Below, piece after piece: positions 27,007 through 35,770 of a stretch of DNA of 64,000 bases. The position numbers and the translations under genes are program-made. Within the stretch, counting starts at the first letter, position 1. The number at the start of each line of letters is the position of its first letter. The stretch spans positions 186,001-250,000 of the forward strand of contig CAWGLN010000002.1 in the NCBI GenBank assembly GCA_963823435.1. Reading direction: 5' to 3'. This DNA is from CAKZML01 sp963823435. Its GTDB lineage: Bacteria; Pseudomonadota; Gammaproteobacteria; Steroidobacterales; BM003. Under the pieces are notes generated by a model. It had not been told where the DNA came from, ran no database searches, and worked only from the letters and a program-made list of their open reading frames with translations.

Positions 27007-28965
27007 CTAGGAAGAGGCCGCCTTGCTTTCCGCCTGTTGCCAGGCACCCCACTGAATATTCGAGCCCATGGGCTCAACGCTCTGCGGCCGTCCCGCCTCG
27101 GTCTGGGCGTCTATCACGGCCTTGTTGTAATCCTCGATTTCCATGTCCAGGGGAATGCGCGTGGCATGACCATAACCGCGCTCGCCCGGAGGCAGGTCCA
27201 GCATGCCTACCGGCTCATAACTGAGTTCCGGCTCTTCGGCGCCCACGGGCCAACGGGCCAGGGTCCTCTTGAGCCAGTTCTTGTCGTCACGCTGCGGAAA
27301 ATCCACGCGTGAGTGAGCACCACGGCTTTCGGTACGCGCCAATGCGCCCTTGGCGGTGATCAGGGCCAGCTTCAGCATCGCTTCCAGGCGTAAGGCGAAG
27401 GTCAGCTCCGGATTCACGCCGGGTACGCTGTTATGCAGCGATGCGGTCTTGAGTTGCCTCAACAAGCCCCTGATATCTTCCACCGCCTCTTCCAGTTCCT
27501 TGCCAGTGCGGAAGATGCCGACCTTTTCGATCATGGTCTCGCCCATGGCGTCCCGTATCTGGTAGACACTCGGGCCGCCAGCCGGTCGTCCCATCCAGTC
27601 TGCAATCCGCGCCTCCTGCTCCTTGATGAAGGTATCGGTGAGGGCAGTGCTCACATCCAGGGTTTCACCTGCCACGAACTGGGCCACTTTCTGGCCAACG
27701 ATACGGCCCGCAACAATGGTTTCGGCCAGGCTGTTGCCGCCAAGCCGGTTGAACCCGTGCATGTCCCAGCAAGCCGCCTCACCGGCCGCGAACAGGCCGC
27801 GCATGTTATAGGCGTGTCCATCCTTGTTCACCCGGACGCCACCCATGGAGTAATGCTGGAACGGCCGCACCGGAATCATTTCCCTGGCCGGGTCTATGCC
27901 GGCGAAATCACGACAAATCTCCCACACCTCGCGCAGCTTGGTCTTCAGGTGCTCCTCACCAAGATGCCTCAAGTCCAGCCAGATATGCGGCCCAAACTTG
28001 CTCTGGGCGCCCTTGCCGTCCTTGACTCGCTGCATCATGTGACGGGATACGACGTCGCGACTGGCCAGTTCCTGTTTCTCCGGCTCCAGTTCCGCGACGA
28101 AGCGGATATTGTCCTTGTCCACCAGGTAACCACCGTCACCCCTGCAACCCTCGGTAATCAGGATGCCCGAGGGCCACAGGCCGGTCGGATGGAACTGAAT
28201 GGCTTCCATGTTTCCCAGTGGTACGCGACCTGTATTCAACGCCAGCATGGCGCCGGTGCCTTCATTGATGGTCGCATTGGTCGTGTACTTGCCGTAGATA
28301 CGACCGTAACCGCCGGTGGCAATCACCGTCGCCCTGGCGGCGAAAACGGTTAACTCGCCGGTGCGCAGGCAGCGCGCCACGGCGCCCCAGCAACGGTCGC
28401 CGTCATAAATCAGGGACAGCGCTTCCATGCGGTCGCGCACTTCGATACCCAGGCGGCTGACTTCGGCATCCACCGCATACAGCACCGAGTGACCGGTACC
28501 GGCGCTTGCGTAGCATGCTCTCCACTTGGCGGTGCCACCGAAATCGCGGTGCATGATCATGCCGGCCTTGTCTTCCGGCTCGTCAATCTCGACCCGCTCG
28601 CCCTTTATAAAATAGCTGTTCGGTCCCGGCGTCTGGCGGGTCCAGGGGACGCCCCAGTAGGCCATCTCGCGAACCGCCACCCGGGCTTCCTCCGCGAACA
28701 TCCGGGCTACTTCCTGATCGGCGCCCCAGTCGGATCCGCGCACCGTATCAAGGAAGTGCCAATGGGCGTTATCCCCGGCTGCCTTGACGCAGTTGCCCAG
28801 CGCCGCCTGCATGCCTCCCTGCGCCGCACAGCTGTGACTGCGCCGGGGAGGAACCAGGGACAGGATTGTTGCCTTGTAGCCGCTGGCTGCGGCTTCGATA
28901 GCCGCCCTTTCGCCGGCCAGGCCGCCGCCGATCACCAATACATCAGTTGTGTAGAGAGGCTCCAT
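27007..28965 (-). CDS. frdA: Succinate dehydrogenase/fumarate reductase flavoprotein subunit
   Basis: The catalytic subunit interconverts succinate and fumarate. It has 652 residues. The FAD-binding GGGLAGERAA is near 13-22 and the covalent flavin His is H44 in RSHSCAAQGGMQAALGN, as in fumarate reductases. The substrate region includes QFHPTGLWPSGILITEGCRGDGG. I chose ATG 28965; a TTG at 28971 directly after the frdC stop is possible. Whether it works as succinate oxidase or fumarate reductase cannot be read from the sequence. Confidence 0.93.
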   Translation of the reverse strand: MEPLYTTDVLVIGGGLAGERAAIEAAASGYKATILSLVPPRRSHSCAAQGGMQAALGNCVKAAGDNAHWHFLDTVRGSDWGADQEVARMFAEEARVAVREMAYWGVPWTRQTPGPNSYFIKGERVEIDEPEDKAGMIMHRDFGGTAKWRACYASAGTGHSVLYAVDAEVSRLGIEVRDRMEALSLIYDGDRCWGAVARCLRTGELTVFAARATVIATGGYGRIYGKYTTNATINEGTGAMLALNTGRVPLGNMEAIQFHPTGLWPSGILITEGCRGDGGYLVDKDNIRFVAELEPEKQELASRDVVSRHMMQRVKDGKGAQSKFGPHIWLDLRHLGEEHLKTKLREVWEICRDFAGIDPAREMIPVRPFQHYSMGGVRVNKDGHAYNMRGLFAAGEAACWDMHGFNRLGGNSLAETIVAGRIVGQKVAQFVAGETLDVSTALTDTFIKEQEARIADWMGRPAGGPSVYQIRDAMGETMIEKVGIFRTGKELEEAVEDIRGLLRQLKTASLHNSVPGVNPELTFALRLEAMLKLALITAKGALARTESRGAHSRVDFPQRDDKNWLKRTLARWPVGAEEPELSYEPVGMLDLPPGERGYGHATRIPLDMEIEDYNKAVIDAQTEAGRPQSVEPMGSNIQWGAWQQAESKAASS

Positions 28966-28971
28966 AATCAA

Positions 28972-29790
28972 TCAGCCCTGCAGTAAGAATTCAAGGGGGG
29001 GTGCGAGCACACCGGCCAGCACAGCAAGTACGACAACGCCAAGACCCAGGAAGAACCAGAGCAATACCTGTTCTATCCGGTGCAATGTCGGGCGCCCCAG
29101 GCGGGCACCAACGCCCCACTTGATGGCGAGGCGGTACATTCCGACGCTGGCATGAAATTCCACGCAAAGCAGCAATACGGCATACAACATCCACAAGCCG
29201 CCCTGCACTCGCGCAAGGCTGCGGACAGCCTCGATCCCCACGCCGTCGTACAGGCCATACAGGCCCGCACCCAGCACATCGAAACTCACTAGCAGCAAAT
29301 GGAAACTGGCCAGCACCAGGATGATCATTCCTGTGCGAATCTGCCAGATCCAGAGCATCGATTCCAGGTGCGGCTTGAAGCGCTCATCTCCCCGGGCGTG
29401 CCCCGGGAAACCCTTGCCGAAGGCTTTCAGGTCCTTGCCCAGCTCCGCGACCATCTTGCGTTCCTTAAGCTGGGCGGGCACCTTGCGCGCGGCCATCACC
29501 GCATGAACTATAAACAGCACAAGCACGATGACCACCGTGGGTTGCGCGATATAGTAATGCTCGAGCGAACTGGCGAGCCAGTCAAAGCCCCTGGCGCCCG
29601 TGAGTATCGAACCCACCAGGACCATGTGTCCCCACATGAACAGGGCCAGGGCCAGACCCGTCAGGCCGCTGGCCAGTTCGTACCAGACCTGGCGCCGGGC
29701 GGCGTCGGCTTGCACGACGTAAGACGCAGGACGCGGTCCCTGTGGTTCACATTTTGCCCGCAGGGGTACTTGGGCTGTTTTGGTATTCAA
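28972..29790 (-). CDS. frdC: Di-haem cytochrome b subunit of type-B succinate/fumarate oxidoreductase
   Basis: A 272-residue membrane anchor with five predicted helices (about 43-62, 84-102, 153-172, 196-214, 245-268). Single histidines near or inside four helices, H55, H96, H164 and H213, fit the four ligands of two b haems in Wolinella-type FrdC. It exchanges electrons with the quinone pool. The frdA start lies directly after its stop. A single large subunit, rather than two small SdhC and SdhD proteins, defines the type-B arrangement. Confidence 0.88.
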   Translation of the reverse strand: MNTKTAQVPLRAKCEPQGPRPASYVVQADAARRQVWYELASGLTGLALALFMWGHMVLVGSILTGARGFDWLASSLEHYYIAQPTVVIVLVLFIVHAVMAARKVPAQLKERKMVAELGKDLKAFGKGFPGHARGDERFKPHLESMLWIWQIRTGMIILVLASFHLLLVSFDVLGAGLYGLYDGVGIEAVRSLARVQGGLWMLYAVLLLCVEFHASVGMYRLAIKWGVGARLGRPTLHRIEQVLLWFFLGLGVVVLAVLAGVLAPPLEFLLQG

Positions 29791-29808
29791 GATTCTCTCG
29801 CCTCCCGA

Positions 29809-30126
29809 CTATTGGCGCTTGCTGGCAGGCACCAGCAATTCGGAGTTCACTTCAAAATGGGATCCGTCCTGGGCCACCAGCGTGACCTGCCAGATTTCCT
29901 CGTCAGGGATAGAGGTGCGCTCATGCCCTGGTAATTCTCGCTCATCGTCGACCTGCAAGCCCCACACCCGTACAAGTCTCACGTTCTCTACCGGTATCTT
30001 CCGATCCTCGAACTGCCTCTCGAGGCCTGCCGGTGCCGAGCCATAGGCCCATGTCGCGAACCCGCAGTCCACTATTGCCGCCACATGGCCCGGCAAGGGA
30101 TTGTCGTGTTGCGGGGTTTTGGTCAT
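29809..30126 (-). CDS. Hypothetical protein preceding frdC
   Basis: A 105-residue soluble protein of no family I know, starting MTKTPQHDNPLPGHV and containing CGFATWAYGSAP, VRLVRVWGLQVDDE and a C-terminal WQVTLVAQDGSHFEVNSE, which looks like beta-strand-rich sequence. The ATG at 30126 has AAGGG eight bases upstream; longer in-frame versions up to 30297 are unsupported. It is 18 bp before frdC on the same strand, so a link with the oxidoreductase (assembly or redox state) is possible but only inferred from position. Confidence 0.65.
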   Translation of the reverse strand: MTKTPQHDNPLPGHVAAIVDCGFATWAYGSAPAGLERQFEDRKIPVENVRLVRVWGLQVDDERELPGHERTSIPDEEIWQVTLVAQDGSHFEVNSELLVPASKRQ

Positions 30127-30419
30127 TGGCGCTGCCCTTCTCATTCCCATCTGGGGACCGGATGCATCAAGGCCGTGTATTCTCAATTGCCGCTCAAGAT
30201 AGCCCTGCCCGGCCTCCCTGCACATCAGTAATTCTGCATACCCACATCGGGGGATGTTCAGCCCGGCCGGGGTTGCGGTAGTCGAATCGCCCGGCAAATT
30301 CCATGGAATCCACGCAATATGGTCGGCAAGGCGTTACAATTAGCGCCAACAATCTGCCTGCCCCCCGGTTTCTGACTATCCCAGGGACCCGGCAGGACGC
30401 ATGCAAACCGGAGCCAGTC

Positions 30420-30770
30420 ATGCCCCTACGCAAAGTCTGCAAAGTCCAGGATCTGCCCCAGGGCGAGATGAAAAAGTTCTCGATCGAGGGCGAGAGTTTC
30501 CTTTTGTACCATCTTGAGGATGGCTTCTTCGCCACCCAGACGACCTGCACCCACACCTTTGGGCCGCTGGCCATGGGGAAAATCATCGACGACTGCAAGA
30601 TTCAGTGCCCCTTGCATCGGGCGCGCTTTGATATACGCACCGGCGAGGTCATTGATTGGGCGAATTTCCCACCGGGCATCCAGTTGTTGAATGTCGTTCG
30701 CGGTGAAAAGGCGCTCAAGACCTACCAGGTGAGCGTGCTCAAGGACGATGTCAGGATCAAGCTGCCCTGA
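30420..30770 (+). CDS. Rieske-type ferredoxin (dioxygenase ferredoxin-like)
   Basis: A 116-residue soluble Rieske protein. The [2Fe-2S] ligands are C43 and H45 (CTHTFG) and C63 and H66 (CPLHRARFD), spaced as in ferredoxin components of ring-hydroxylating oxygenases. No oxygenase lies nearby, so its partner is unknown. The ATG at 30420 has GGAG seven bases upstream. It runs 14 bp ahead of the methyltransferase gene and is probably cotranscribed with it. Confidence 0.88.
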   Translation: MPLRKVCKVQDLPQGEMKKFSIEGESFLLYHLEDGFFATQTTCTHTFGPLAMGKIIDDCKIQCPLHRARFDIRTGEVIDWANFPPGIQLLNVVRGEKALKTYQVSVLKDDVRIKLP

Positions 30771-30784
30771 GGCTTCCTGGCACC

Positions 30785-31747
30785 ATGGACCGATCACCCC
30801 GGGTCATACCCTCCCTGCTCAAACCTTACTTGCGACACCCGGACGATTCCATGGTCCTGGACGGCGCCCTCGCCACGGAACTTGAAAGCCGCGGCGCCGA
30901 CATAGACGACCCGCTGTGGTCGGCCAAGATCCTGGTGGAGGCGCCCGCAACCATTCGGCAATTGCACTTCGATTATTTCGCCGCCGGAGCGGATGTCGCT
31001 ATAACCGCGAGTTACCAGGCCAGCTTCGAAGGCTTCGCCGAACGCGGCCTGGATCGAATCCAAAGCGCGGACTTGATCAGGCTCAGCGTTGATCTCGCCA
31101 AACAGGCAAGGGACGAATTTCTGGAACAGGCTGAAGCGGACACAGCCCGCAGACGTCCCCTGGTCGCCGCCTCGGTGGGTCCCTACGGCGCTCACCTGCA
31201 CGATGGCTCTGAATATCACGGCAACTACTCTGCATCAGACCGGAAAATCGTTGACTTCCACCTGCGTCGCATCGAAGTCTTGCTGCAGGCCGGCCCCGAC
31301 CTGCTGGCCCTGGAAACCATACCCAGCTTGCGCGAAGGAGAGCTGCTGCTAAGGACGCTTGAGGAATTCCCCCAGGCCCTGGCCTGGCTGAGTTTCAGCT
31401 GTCGCGACGGCAGCTTGCTAAATCACGGAGAGAGCTTCGCCAGGGCCATGGCTGCAGCCGATGATTCGGCGCAAATTGTCGCGGCCGGTGTAAATTGCAC
31501 ACCACCCCAGTTCGTCAGTGATCTTTTGCGCTCCGTACCCGGCGACATCGGGAAACCTGTTTTAGCCTATCCCAACAGCGGGGAATGCTGGGTTGCCGGG
31601 GTTAACAGCTGGCTGCCCGGACAGGCCGGCGATTCACTGGCCGGCATGGCTGCCCAGTGGCGCACCCTGGGCGCACGCATTATTGGTGGATGCTGTAGAA
31701 CCGGGGTGGCGGACATCGCCGAACTGTCCAGGTCATTGCGAGCCTGA
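30785..31747 (+). CDS. Homocysteine S-methyltransferase
   Basis: A 320-residue zinc methyltransferase (MmuM/HMT type) that makes methionine from homocysteine using a methyl donor such as S-methylmethionine. The zinc cysteines are C238 (GVNCTPPQ) and C303/C304 (GGCCRTG). N-terminal DGALATELESRGADI is typical of the family. Its last 15 bp overlap the 3' end of the convergent secreted-protein gene. The methyl donor cannot be decided. Confidence 0.88.
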   Translation: MDRSPRVIPSLLKPYLRHPDDSMVLDGALATELESRGADIDDPLWSAKILVEAPATIRQLHFDYFAAGADVAITASYQASFEGFAERGLDRIQSADLIRLSVDLAKQARDEFLEQAEADTARRRPLVAASVGPYGAHLHDGSEYHGNYSASDRKIVDFHLRRIEVLLQAGPDLLALETIPSLREGELLLRTLEEFPQALAWLSFSCRDGSLLNHGESFARAMAAADDSAQIVAAGVNCTPPQFVSDLLRSVPGDIGKPVLAYPNSGECWVAGVNSWLPGQAGDSLAGMAAQWRTLGARIIGGCCRTGVADIAELSRSLRA

Positions 31748-32218
31748 CGAGCCGCTTGCGCTTTTCAGAATAGGGTTGGAATCGACGTAATCCTGCAAGC
31801 CGCTCCGAATGGCCTCACCCATCACCTGCAAGATCCTGTCAGCCGGTCCTATACCGAAAGCGCTATAAATACCCTGCCAGGGGCGTAGAACGCCCTCTGA
31901 TTGCGCAATCACAAAATCAACCTGTCCGTTGTACAGGTAGCCTCCGCCCAGCTCACTGTGAAGACAGGAGACAATGATCTTCAAATACAATTCCTGGGCC
32001 GCAAAGGGTTTCGGTCGAAGGTGCAGATCCACCATCCCTGCGATGACGAGCTCTTCCAGTTCCTGCAGTTCAAAAGGACAACTCAGGTCGGAGGTCACGA
32101 ATATCCCCAGGGCCTCCGGTGCACTCTTCACCAGCCCATCCTGTGCCTCGGCAAACACCTCTTGGGGCGTGAGAGTGGTCAGGATCAGGGTCAGGCAGAC
32201 AGCAAGAATTCGGCGCAT
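31733..32218 (-). CDS. Hypothetical secreted protein
   Basis: A 161-residue protein with a clear signal peptide: MRRIL, a hydrophobic core and a cleavage site near residues 23-24 (EVFA/EAQ). Mature segments include IFVTSDLSCPFELQELEEL and LYLKIIVSCLHSELGGGYLYNG, with two cysteines that could form a disulfide. No family is recognised. It is convergent with, and overlaps by 15 bp, the methyltransferase gene. Confidence 0.65.
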   Translation of the reverse strand: MRRILAVCLTLILTTLTPQEVFAEAQDGLVKSAPEALGIFVTSDLSCPFELQELEELVIAGMVDLHLRPKPFAAQELYLKIIVSCLHSELGGGYLYNGQVDFVIAQSEGVLRPWQGIYSAFGIGPADRILQVMGEAIRSGLQDYVDSNPILKSASGSSGSQ

Positions 32219-32290
32219 TGCGTATGACTCAACAGTGTGTGAACAGGAGGATTATAACCACAGTTGTGGAAGAGGCAGTCGATAGTCTGC

Positions 32291-32908
32291 TTATGGCAGC
32301 CGGGTATCAGCGATGCGCCACAAGTACATGGCAAGATAGGTACGGTAAGGCTTGAACAGTTCCGCCGCCTCCCAGGCCTCGCCGGTCATCTGGTCCCGCT
32401 GCATGAAGGTGTTCAGCACCCTGTTGGTCGAGGTATCCGCCCTGGGCCAGACATCCGGGTCGGCGAAGTAAAACATCGATAGCATGTCGCAGGTCCATTG
32501 ACCTACTCCCCACACCTGGCTGACCCGCGCGGATCGGCTTGTGTGATCCAGCTTTGCCAATACACCGGCTTCCAGAAGCCCCGCTTTCTCCGCCTCAAAA
32601 ATTTCAGCTATCGCACGCGACTTGCTCCCCGAGACGCCACAAGAGCGCAGCCATTGATGCCCGTCTTGCCGGATCACGTCGCCAAGCTTTAGACCCGTTC
32701 CGTCCACATGGTCTTCCACCCGACCCCAGATCGTCCTGGCCGCCTTGCCCGAGAGTTGCTGTCCAACCACCGACCGGCACAGGTACAGACTCAGGGGCAT
32801 ATCGCTGCGCGCCGACAGGGTGCGGGGTCCCACCCCCACCATCGCCTGCCTGAGCGATGGCAGACATTTCGCCGCCTTTCGCAACATCGCCTTATGTACG
32901 GCACTCAC
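32291..32908 (-). CDS. HhH-GPD DNA glycosylase (3-methyladenine glycosylase type)
   Basis: A 205-residue base-excision repair glycosylase. The helix-hairpin-helix lies near 132-143 (VWGVGQWTCDML) and the catalytic Asp is D158 in VWPRADTSTN; VVGQQLSGKAA near 48-57 is the usual start of the fold. It should remove alkylated purines, as AlkA or MagIII-like enzymes do. I chose the GTG at 32908, which has AGGAG nine bases upstream; an ATG at 33019 would add 37 residues with no family match. Confidence 0.82.
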   Translation of the reverse strand: MSAVHKAMLRKAAKCLPSLRQAMVGVGPRTLSARSDMPLSLYLCRSVVGQQLSGKAARTIWGRVEDHVDGTGLKLGDVIRQDGHQWLRSCGVSGSKSRAIAEIFEAEKAGLLEAGVLAKLDHTSRSARVSQVWGVGQWTCDMLSMFYFADPDVWPRADTSTNRVLNTFMQRDQMTGEAWEAAELFKPYRTYLAMYLWRIADTRLP

Positions 32909-33084
32909 AACAGCTGTCTCCTGAATTCCCGGACCCCGCAAACCAACGGCGTCTCCCCCGCCAATGGGTACTAACACACGCTCATCTCGCCGGGCGACTG
33001 AAATGTTACCCTTGTGCACGCACCCGAATGACTTGCTTGGCCAATCCGCCGTAATGCACCCGCGCTGGCCAGAAGGAGAATACC

Positions 33085-33879
33085 CTGGACGCAGAACGCT
33101 TTGCCAACCGCACCGCCCTGGTCACCGGCGCCGGCAGTGAATCGGGAATCGGCTTTGCCGCCGCCCGCAAACTCGGGCTGGGTGGTGCCCGGGTCGCCAT
33201 AACTTCCACGACAGACCGTATTTTTGAGCGCGTGACTGAATTGAAAGCACTGGGAATAGATGCCTGCGGCTACGTGGCTGACCTGATGGACCGCAGCCAG
33301 GTCGATACCCTTTGCCGAAACATATTGTCCGACCTGGGGCCGGTCCATGTCCTGGTCAACAACGCCGGCATGGTCCAGCTTGGCCAGGTGGAGGAATCCG
33401 CCACCTTCGTCAATCTCCGCCAGGCGACCTGGCAAGAGTCCATCGACAGGAACCTGACCACCTGCTTCAACGTCACCCAGGTATTTCTGCCCGGCATGAT
33501 CCAGCAGCGATACGGTCGTATCGTGAACGTTTCATCGGTAACCGGCCCGGTCGTGAGCAACCCCGCCTCGGCGCCCTACTCTGCGGCCAAGGCCGCCATG
33601 GTCGGCATGAGTCGGAGTATCGCCATGGACGTGGGTGATAAGGGTATTACGATCAATAACGTCGCACCGGGCTGGATAAGTTCCGGATCGCAACTGCCAC
33701 AGGAGGCCGTCGGCGGTTTCAATACTCCGCTGCGTCGTTCCGGGACACCCGATGAGGTCGCCGACCTGATCGCCTTCCTGGCCTCCGACGAATCGTCCTA
33801 CATCACCGGCCAACTGATCATCATCGACGGCGGCAACACCCTGCAGGAGTACAAGGGTCCGGTGGAATCGTACTACTGA
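33085..33879 (+). CDS. SDR family oxidoreductase with apparent CTG start
   Basis: A 264-residue SDR: cofactor loop TGAGSESGIG (14-23), NNAG near 92, S151, Y165 and K169, and the C-terminal SYITGQLIIIDGGNTLQEY typical of FabG-like enzymes. The frame is open only from 33055 and contains no ATG, GTG or TTG before the essential N-terminal beta strand ALVTGAG. A CTG at 33085 sits six bases after a strong AAGGAG, so it is either a CTG start or a base change from ATG. The first later ATG/GTG would delete the cofactor loop. The substrate is unknown. Confidence 0.85.
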   Translation: MDAERFANRTALVTGAGSESGIGFAAARKLGLGGARVAITSTTDRIFERVTELKALGIDACGYVADLMDRSQVDTLCRNILSDLGPVHVLVNNAGMVQLGQVEESATFVNLRQATWQESIDRNLTTCFNVTQVFLPGMIQQRYGRIVNVSSVTGPVVSNPASAPYSAAKAAMVGMSRSIAMDVGDKGITINNVAPGWISSGSQLPQEAVGGFNTPLRRSGTPDEVADLIAFLASDESSYITGQLIIIDGGNTLQEYKGPVESYY

Positions 33880-33929
33880 GACCGCCGGCGAAGTCGGCGA
33901 CACGTGCGCAATGGGCAGTCACTGAAAAA

Positions 33930-34005
33930 TGGTGGGGTGTGAAGGATTCGAACCTTCGACCAGCGGATTAAAAGTCCGATGCTCTACCAACTGAGCTAAC
34001 ACCCC
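33930..34005 (-). tRNA. tRNA-Lys(UUU)
   Basis: A 76 nt cloverleaf with CCA encoded. The acceptor is GGGGTGT/ACACCCC, the T arm contains GGTTCGAATCC, and the anticodon loop CTTTTAA gives UUU. Confidence 0.97.
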
Positions 34006-34114
34006 GTCGTGGGACTGGACGGCAAAGCGTCCTGCGCGGGTCGAATCTCTGCGGTTCCTGATGCAAACCGATTTGCAGCACTGGAATCTGCGCTTTACCC
34101 TCGCGAGAGCGCGC

Positions 34115-34143
34115 ATTGTAAATAAACCGTGACCATCTTGCCA
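34115..34143 (-). promoter_or_regulatory. Possible promoter of tRNA-Lys
   Basis: On the minus strand TACAAT (34120-34115) is preceded at 17 bp by TGGCAA and followed by a GC-rich GCGCGC discriminator, as in stringently controlled stable-RNA promoters. The -35 match is weak. Confidence 0.35.
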
Positions 34144-34223
34144 GCGCAACGGACGCAAAAGCGCCGCGCAATGCCTGCCGGAGTAATGATTCGGTTAGAC
34201 CCTGCAAGGTCTGCGCGGGCTGA

Positions 34224-34910
34224 CTAGCGCTGTATATAGCGGGTTGGATCTTCCAGACCGGCTTCTGAGAATCCCTTTCTGCGGTAGCGACAGGAATCGC
34301 ACTTGCCGCAGGCCCTGCCCTGCTCGTCAGCCTGGTAACAGGAAACGGTCAGCGCGTAGTCCACGCCAAGCCTGCTGCCCAGGGCAATAATCTCGCCCTT
34401 GCCAAGGTCAATCAGGGGCGTATGCACATGAAACGCAGCCCCCTCAACGCCTGCCCGGGTAGCCAGGTTGGCCAGCTTCTCAAATGCTTTTATGAATTCC
34501 GGACGACAGTCAGGGTAGCCCGAATAATCCACGGCATTGACGCCGATAAATATGTCCTGCGCACCGATAACCTCGGCCCAACCCAGCGCCAGCGAAAGAA
34601 ATACCGTGTTACGTGCCGGAACGTAGGTGACCGGTATCTCATGCGGATCAGGCCCAGGCTGTTCCGGGACCTGGATCGACATGTCAGTAAGGGCTGATCC
34701 GCCCATATCGCCGGTATCGATGCGCATGACCTTGTGCTCTGCCACTCCCAGGGCTTGGGCCAGTTGTTTTGCAGCATGCAACTCAGAGCGATGACGCTGA
34801 CCATAATCAAAACTCAGGCTGTAACACGCAAAGCCCTGCTTGAGGGCAACCGCCAGGGTGGTGGCCGAATCCAGACCCCCGGAAACCAGGATGACTGCTT
34901 TCTTGCTCAT
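34224..34910 (-). CDS. queC: 7-cyano-7-deazaguanine synthase
   Basis: This ATP-dependent enzyme converts 7-carboxy-7-deazaguanine to preQ0 in queuosine synthesis. It has 228 residues. The PP-loop SGGLDS is at 10-15, and the C-terminal zinc site has four cysteines in the CYQAD...CGKCDSC segment. It follows queE by 15 bp on the same strand; QueE supplies its substrate. Confidence 0.96.
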   Translation of the reverse strand: MSKKAVILVSGGLDSATTLAVALKQGFACYSLSFDYGQRHRSELHAAKQLAQALGVAEHKVMRIDTGDMGGSALTDMSIQVPEQPGPDPHEIPVTYVPARNTVFLSLALGWAEVIGAQDIFIGVNAVDYSGYPDCRPEFIKAFEKLANLATRAGVEGAAFHVHTPLIDLGKGEIIALGSRLGVDYALTVSCYQADEQGRACGKCDSCRYRRKGFSEAGLEDPTRYIQR

Positions 34911-34925
34911 AGGCGTCTGCTCATC

Positions 34926-35600
34926 CTAGTGTCCAGGCTCATCGCCCCAGATCAGCTTGTGTAGCTGTACCTGCATACGCACGGCCAGGAGATCATCCAG
35001 GATCCACTGGGCCAGTTGTTTGAAATCCAGTGTGCCCCAGGCGGGTGAAAACAGGACCTCGCACACCTTGTCCAGGCCTCGCTGCCGCACTTGTTGCCTG
35101 GCCCACTCATAATCGTTGCGACTGCAAATCACGAACTTGAGTTGGTCATGCGGTGTGAGCAAGCGGATATTCTCCCATCGATTTCCGGACACCTCACCCG
35201 AGTCGGGGGTCTTGATGTCCACGACCCGGGAAACGCGGGAATCCACGGCAGCCACGTCATGGGCGCCACCGGTTTCCAGCGAAACCTCATACCCGGCGTC
35301 GCACAACCGGCTTAGCAACCCGAGGCAGTTCTTCTGGGCCAGGGGCTCACCACCGGTAACACAGACATACCGGGCCTGGTAACCGGCCACCTGCTCCAGG
35401 ATGCCGTCAAAATCCATCCATTGGCCGCCGAAGAACGCATACTCGGTATCGCAGTACGTGCAACGCAATGGGCAACCGGTCAGGCGAATAAATACCGTGG
35501 GCAGTCCCGCCTGGCGGGCCTCGCCCTGCAGGGAAAAAAAGATCTCGGCGATCTTGAGTCGCTGATCGGCGGCAAGGTCTGATTTTTTGATCTTGTCCAT
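34926..35600 (-). CDS. queE: 7-carboxy-7-deazaguanine synthase
   Basis: A radical SAM enzyme that contracts 6-carboxytetrahydropterin to CDG. It has 224 residues; cluster cysteines are C43, C47 and C50 (GCPLRCTYC) and the SAM motif is VTGGEPLAQ. Its ribosome binding site AGAGG, six bases before the ATG, lies inside the terminal repeat of the adjacent 160 bp element, so the element provides its translation signal. Confidence 0.95.
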   Translation of the reverse strand: MDKIKKSDLAADQRLKIAEIFFSLQGEARQAGLPTVFIRLTGCPLRCTYCDTEYAFFGGQWMDFDGILEQVAGYQARYVCVTGGEPLAQKNCLGLLSRLCDAGYEVSLETGGAHDVAAVDSRVSRVVDIKTPDSGEVSGNRWENIRLLTPHDQLKFVICSRNDYEWARQQVRQRGLDKVCEVLFSPAWGTLDFKQLAQWILDDLLAVRMQVQLHKLIWGDEPGH

Positions 35601-35602
35601 TG

Positions 35603-35762
35603 GGAGCCTCTGATCTATTCACGAACTCGTATCTTGCGTCTAAAAGCCCCAGCTTCTGCGTTGCCAATCTTCGCAGTAGAACCACTACTACGTGCGATTG
35701 GCGCCTTGAATCTGAATCTTTTCGCCAACAATCTACTTTGTCCAGAATAAATGAGAGGCTCC
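35603..35762. mobile_element. 160 bp MITE-like element with 18 bp terminal inverted repeats
   Basis: The left end 35603-35620 (GGAGCCTCTGATCTATTC) and the reverse complement of 35745-35762 (GGAGCCTCTCATTTATTC) match at 16 of 18 positions. The interior holds a hairpin, GCCAATC at 35663-35669 pairing with GATTGGC at 35696-35702, and no coding frame. Size and ends fit a miniature inverted-repeat transposable element; the GAGCCTCTGA end resembles some IS5-type ends, but I cannot confirm this. No clear target duplication is seen. Confidence 0.6.
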
Positions 35763-35770
35763 ATAGACGC

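Noticed and set aside
28953..28964. GAGAGGCTCCAT matching one end of the 160 bp element
   Set aside because: It encodes the first residues of FrdA (MEPL) and the match stops there; coincidence is the simpler reading.
33919..34158. 79-codon frame overlapping tRNA-Lys on its own strand
   Set aside because: The AQLVEHRTFNP-type text is a well-known false translation of tRNA-Lys.
34006..34223. Possible gene or riboswitch between tRNA-Lys and queC
   Set aside because: No coding frame stands out, and no preQ1 aptamer-like stem with an A-rich tail was seen.
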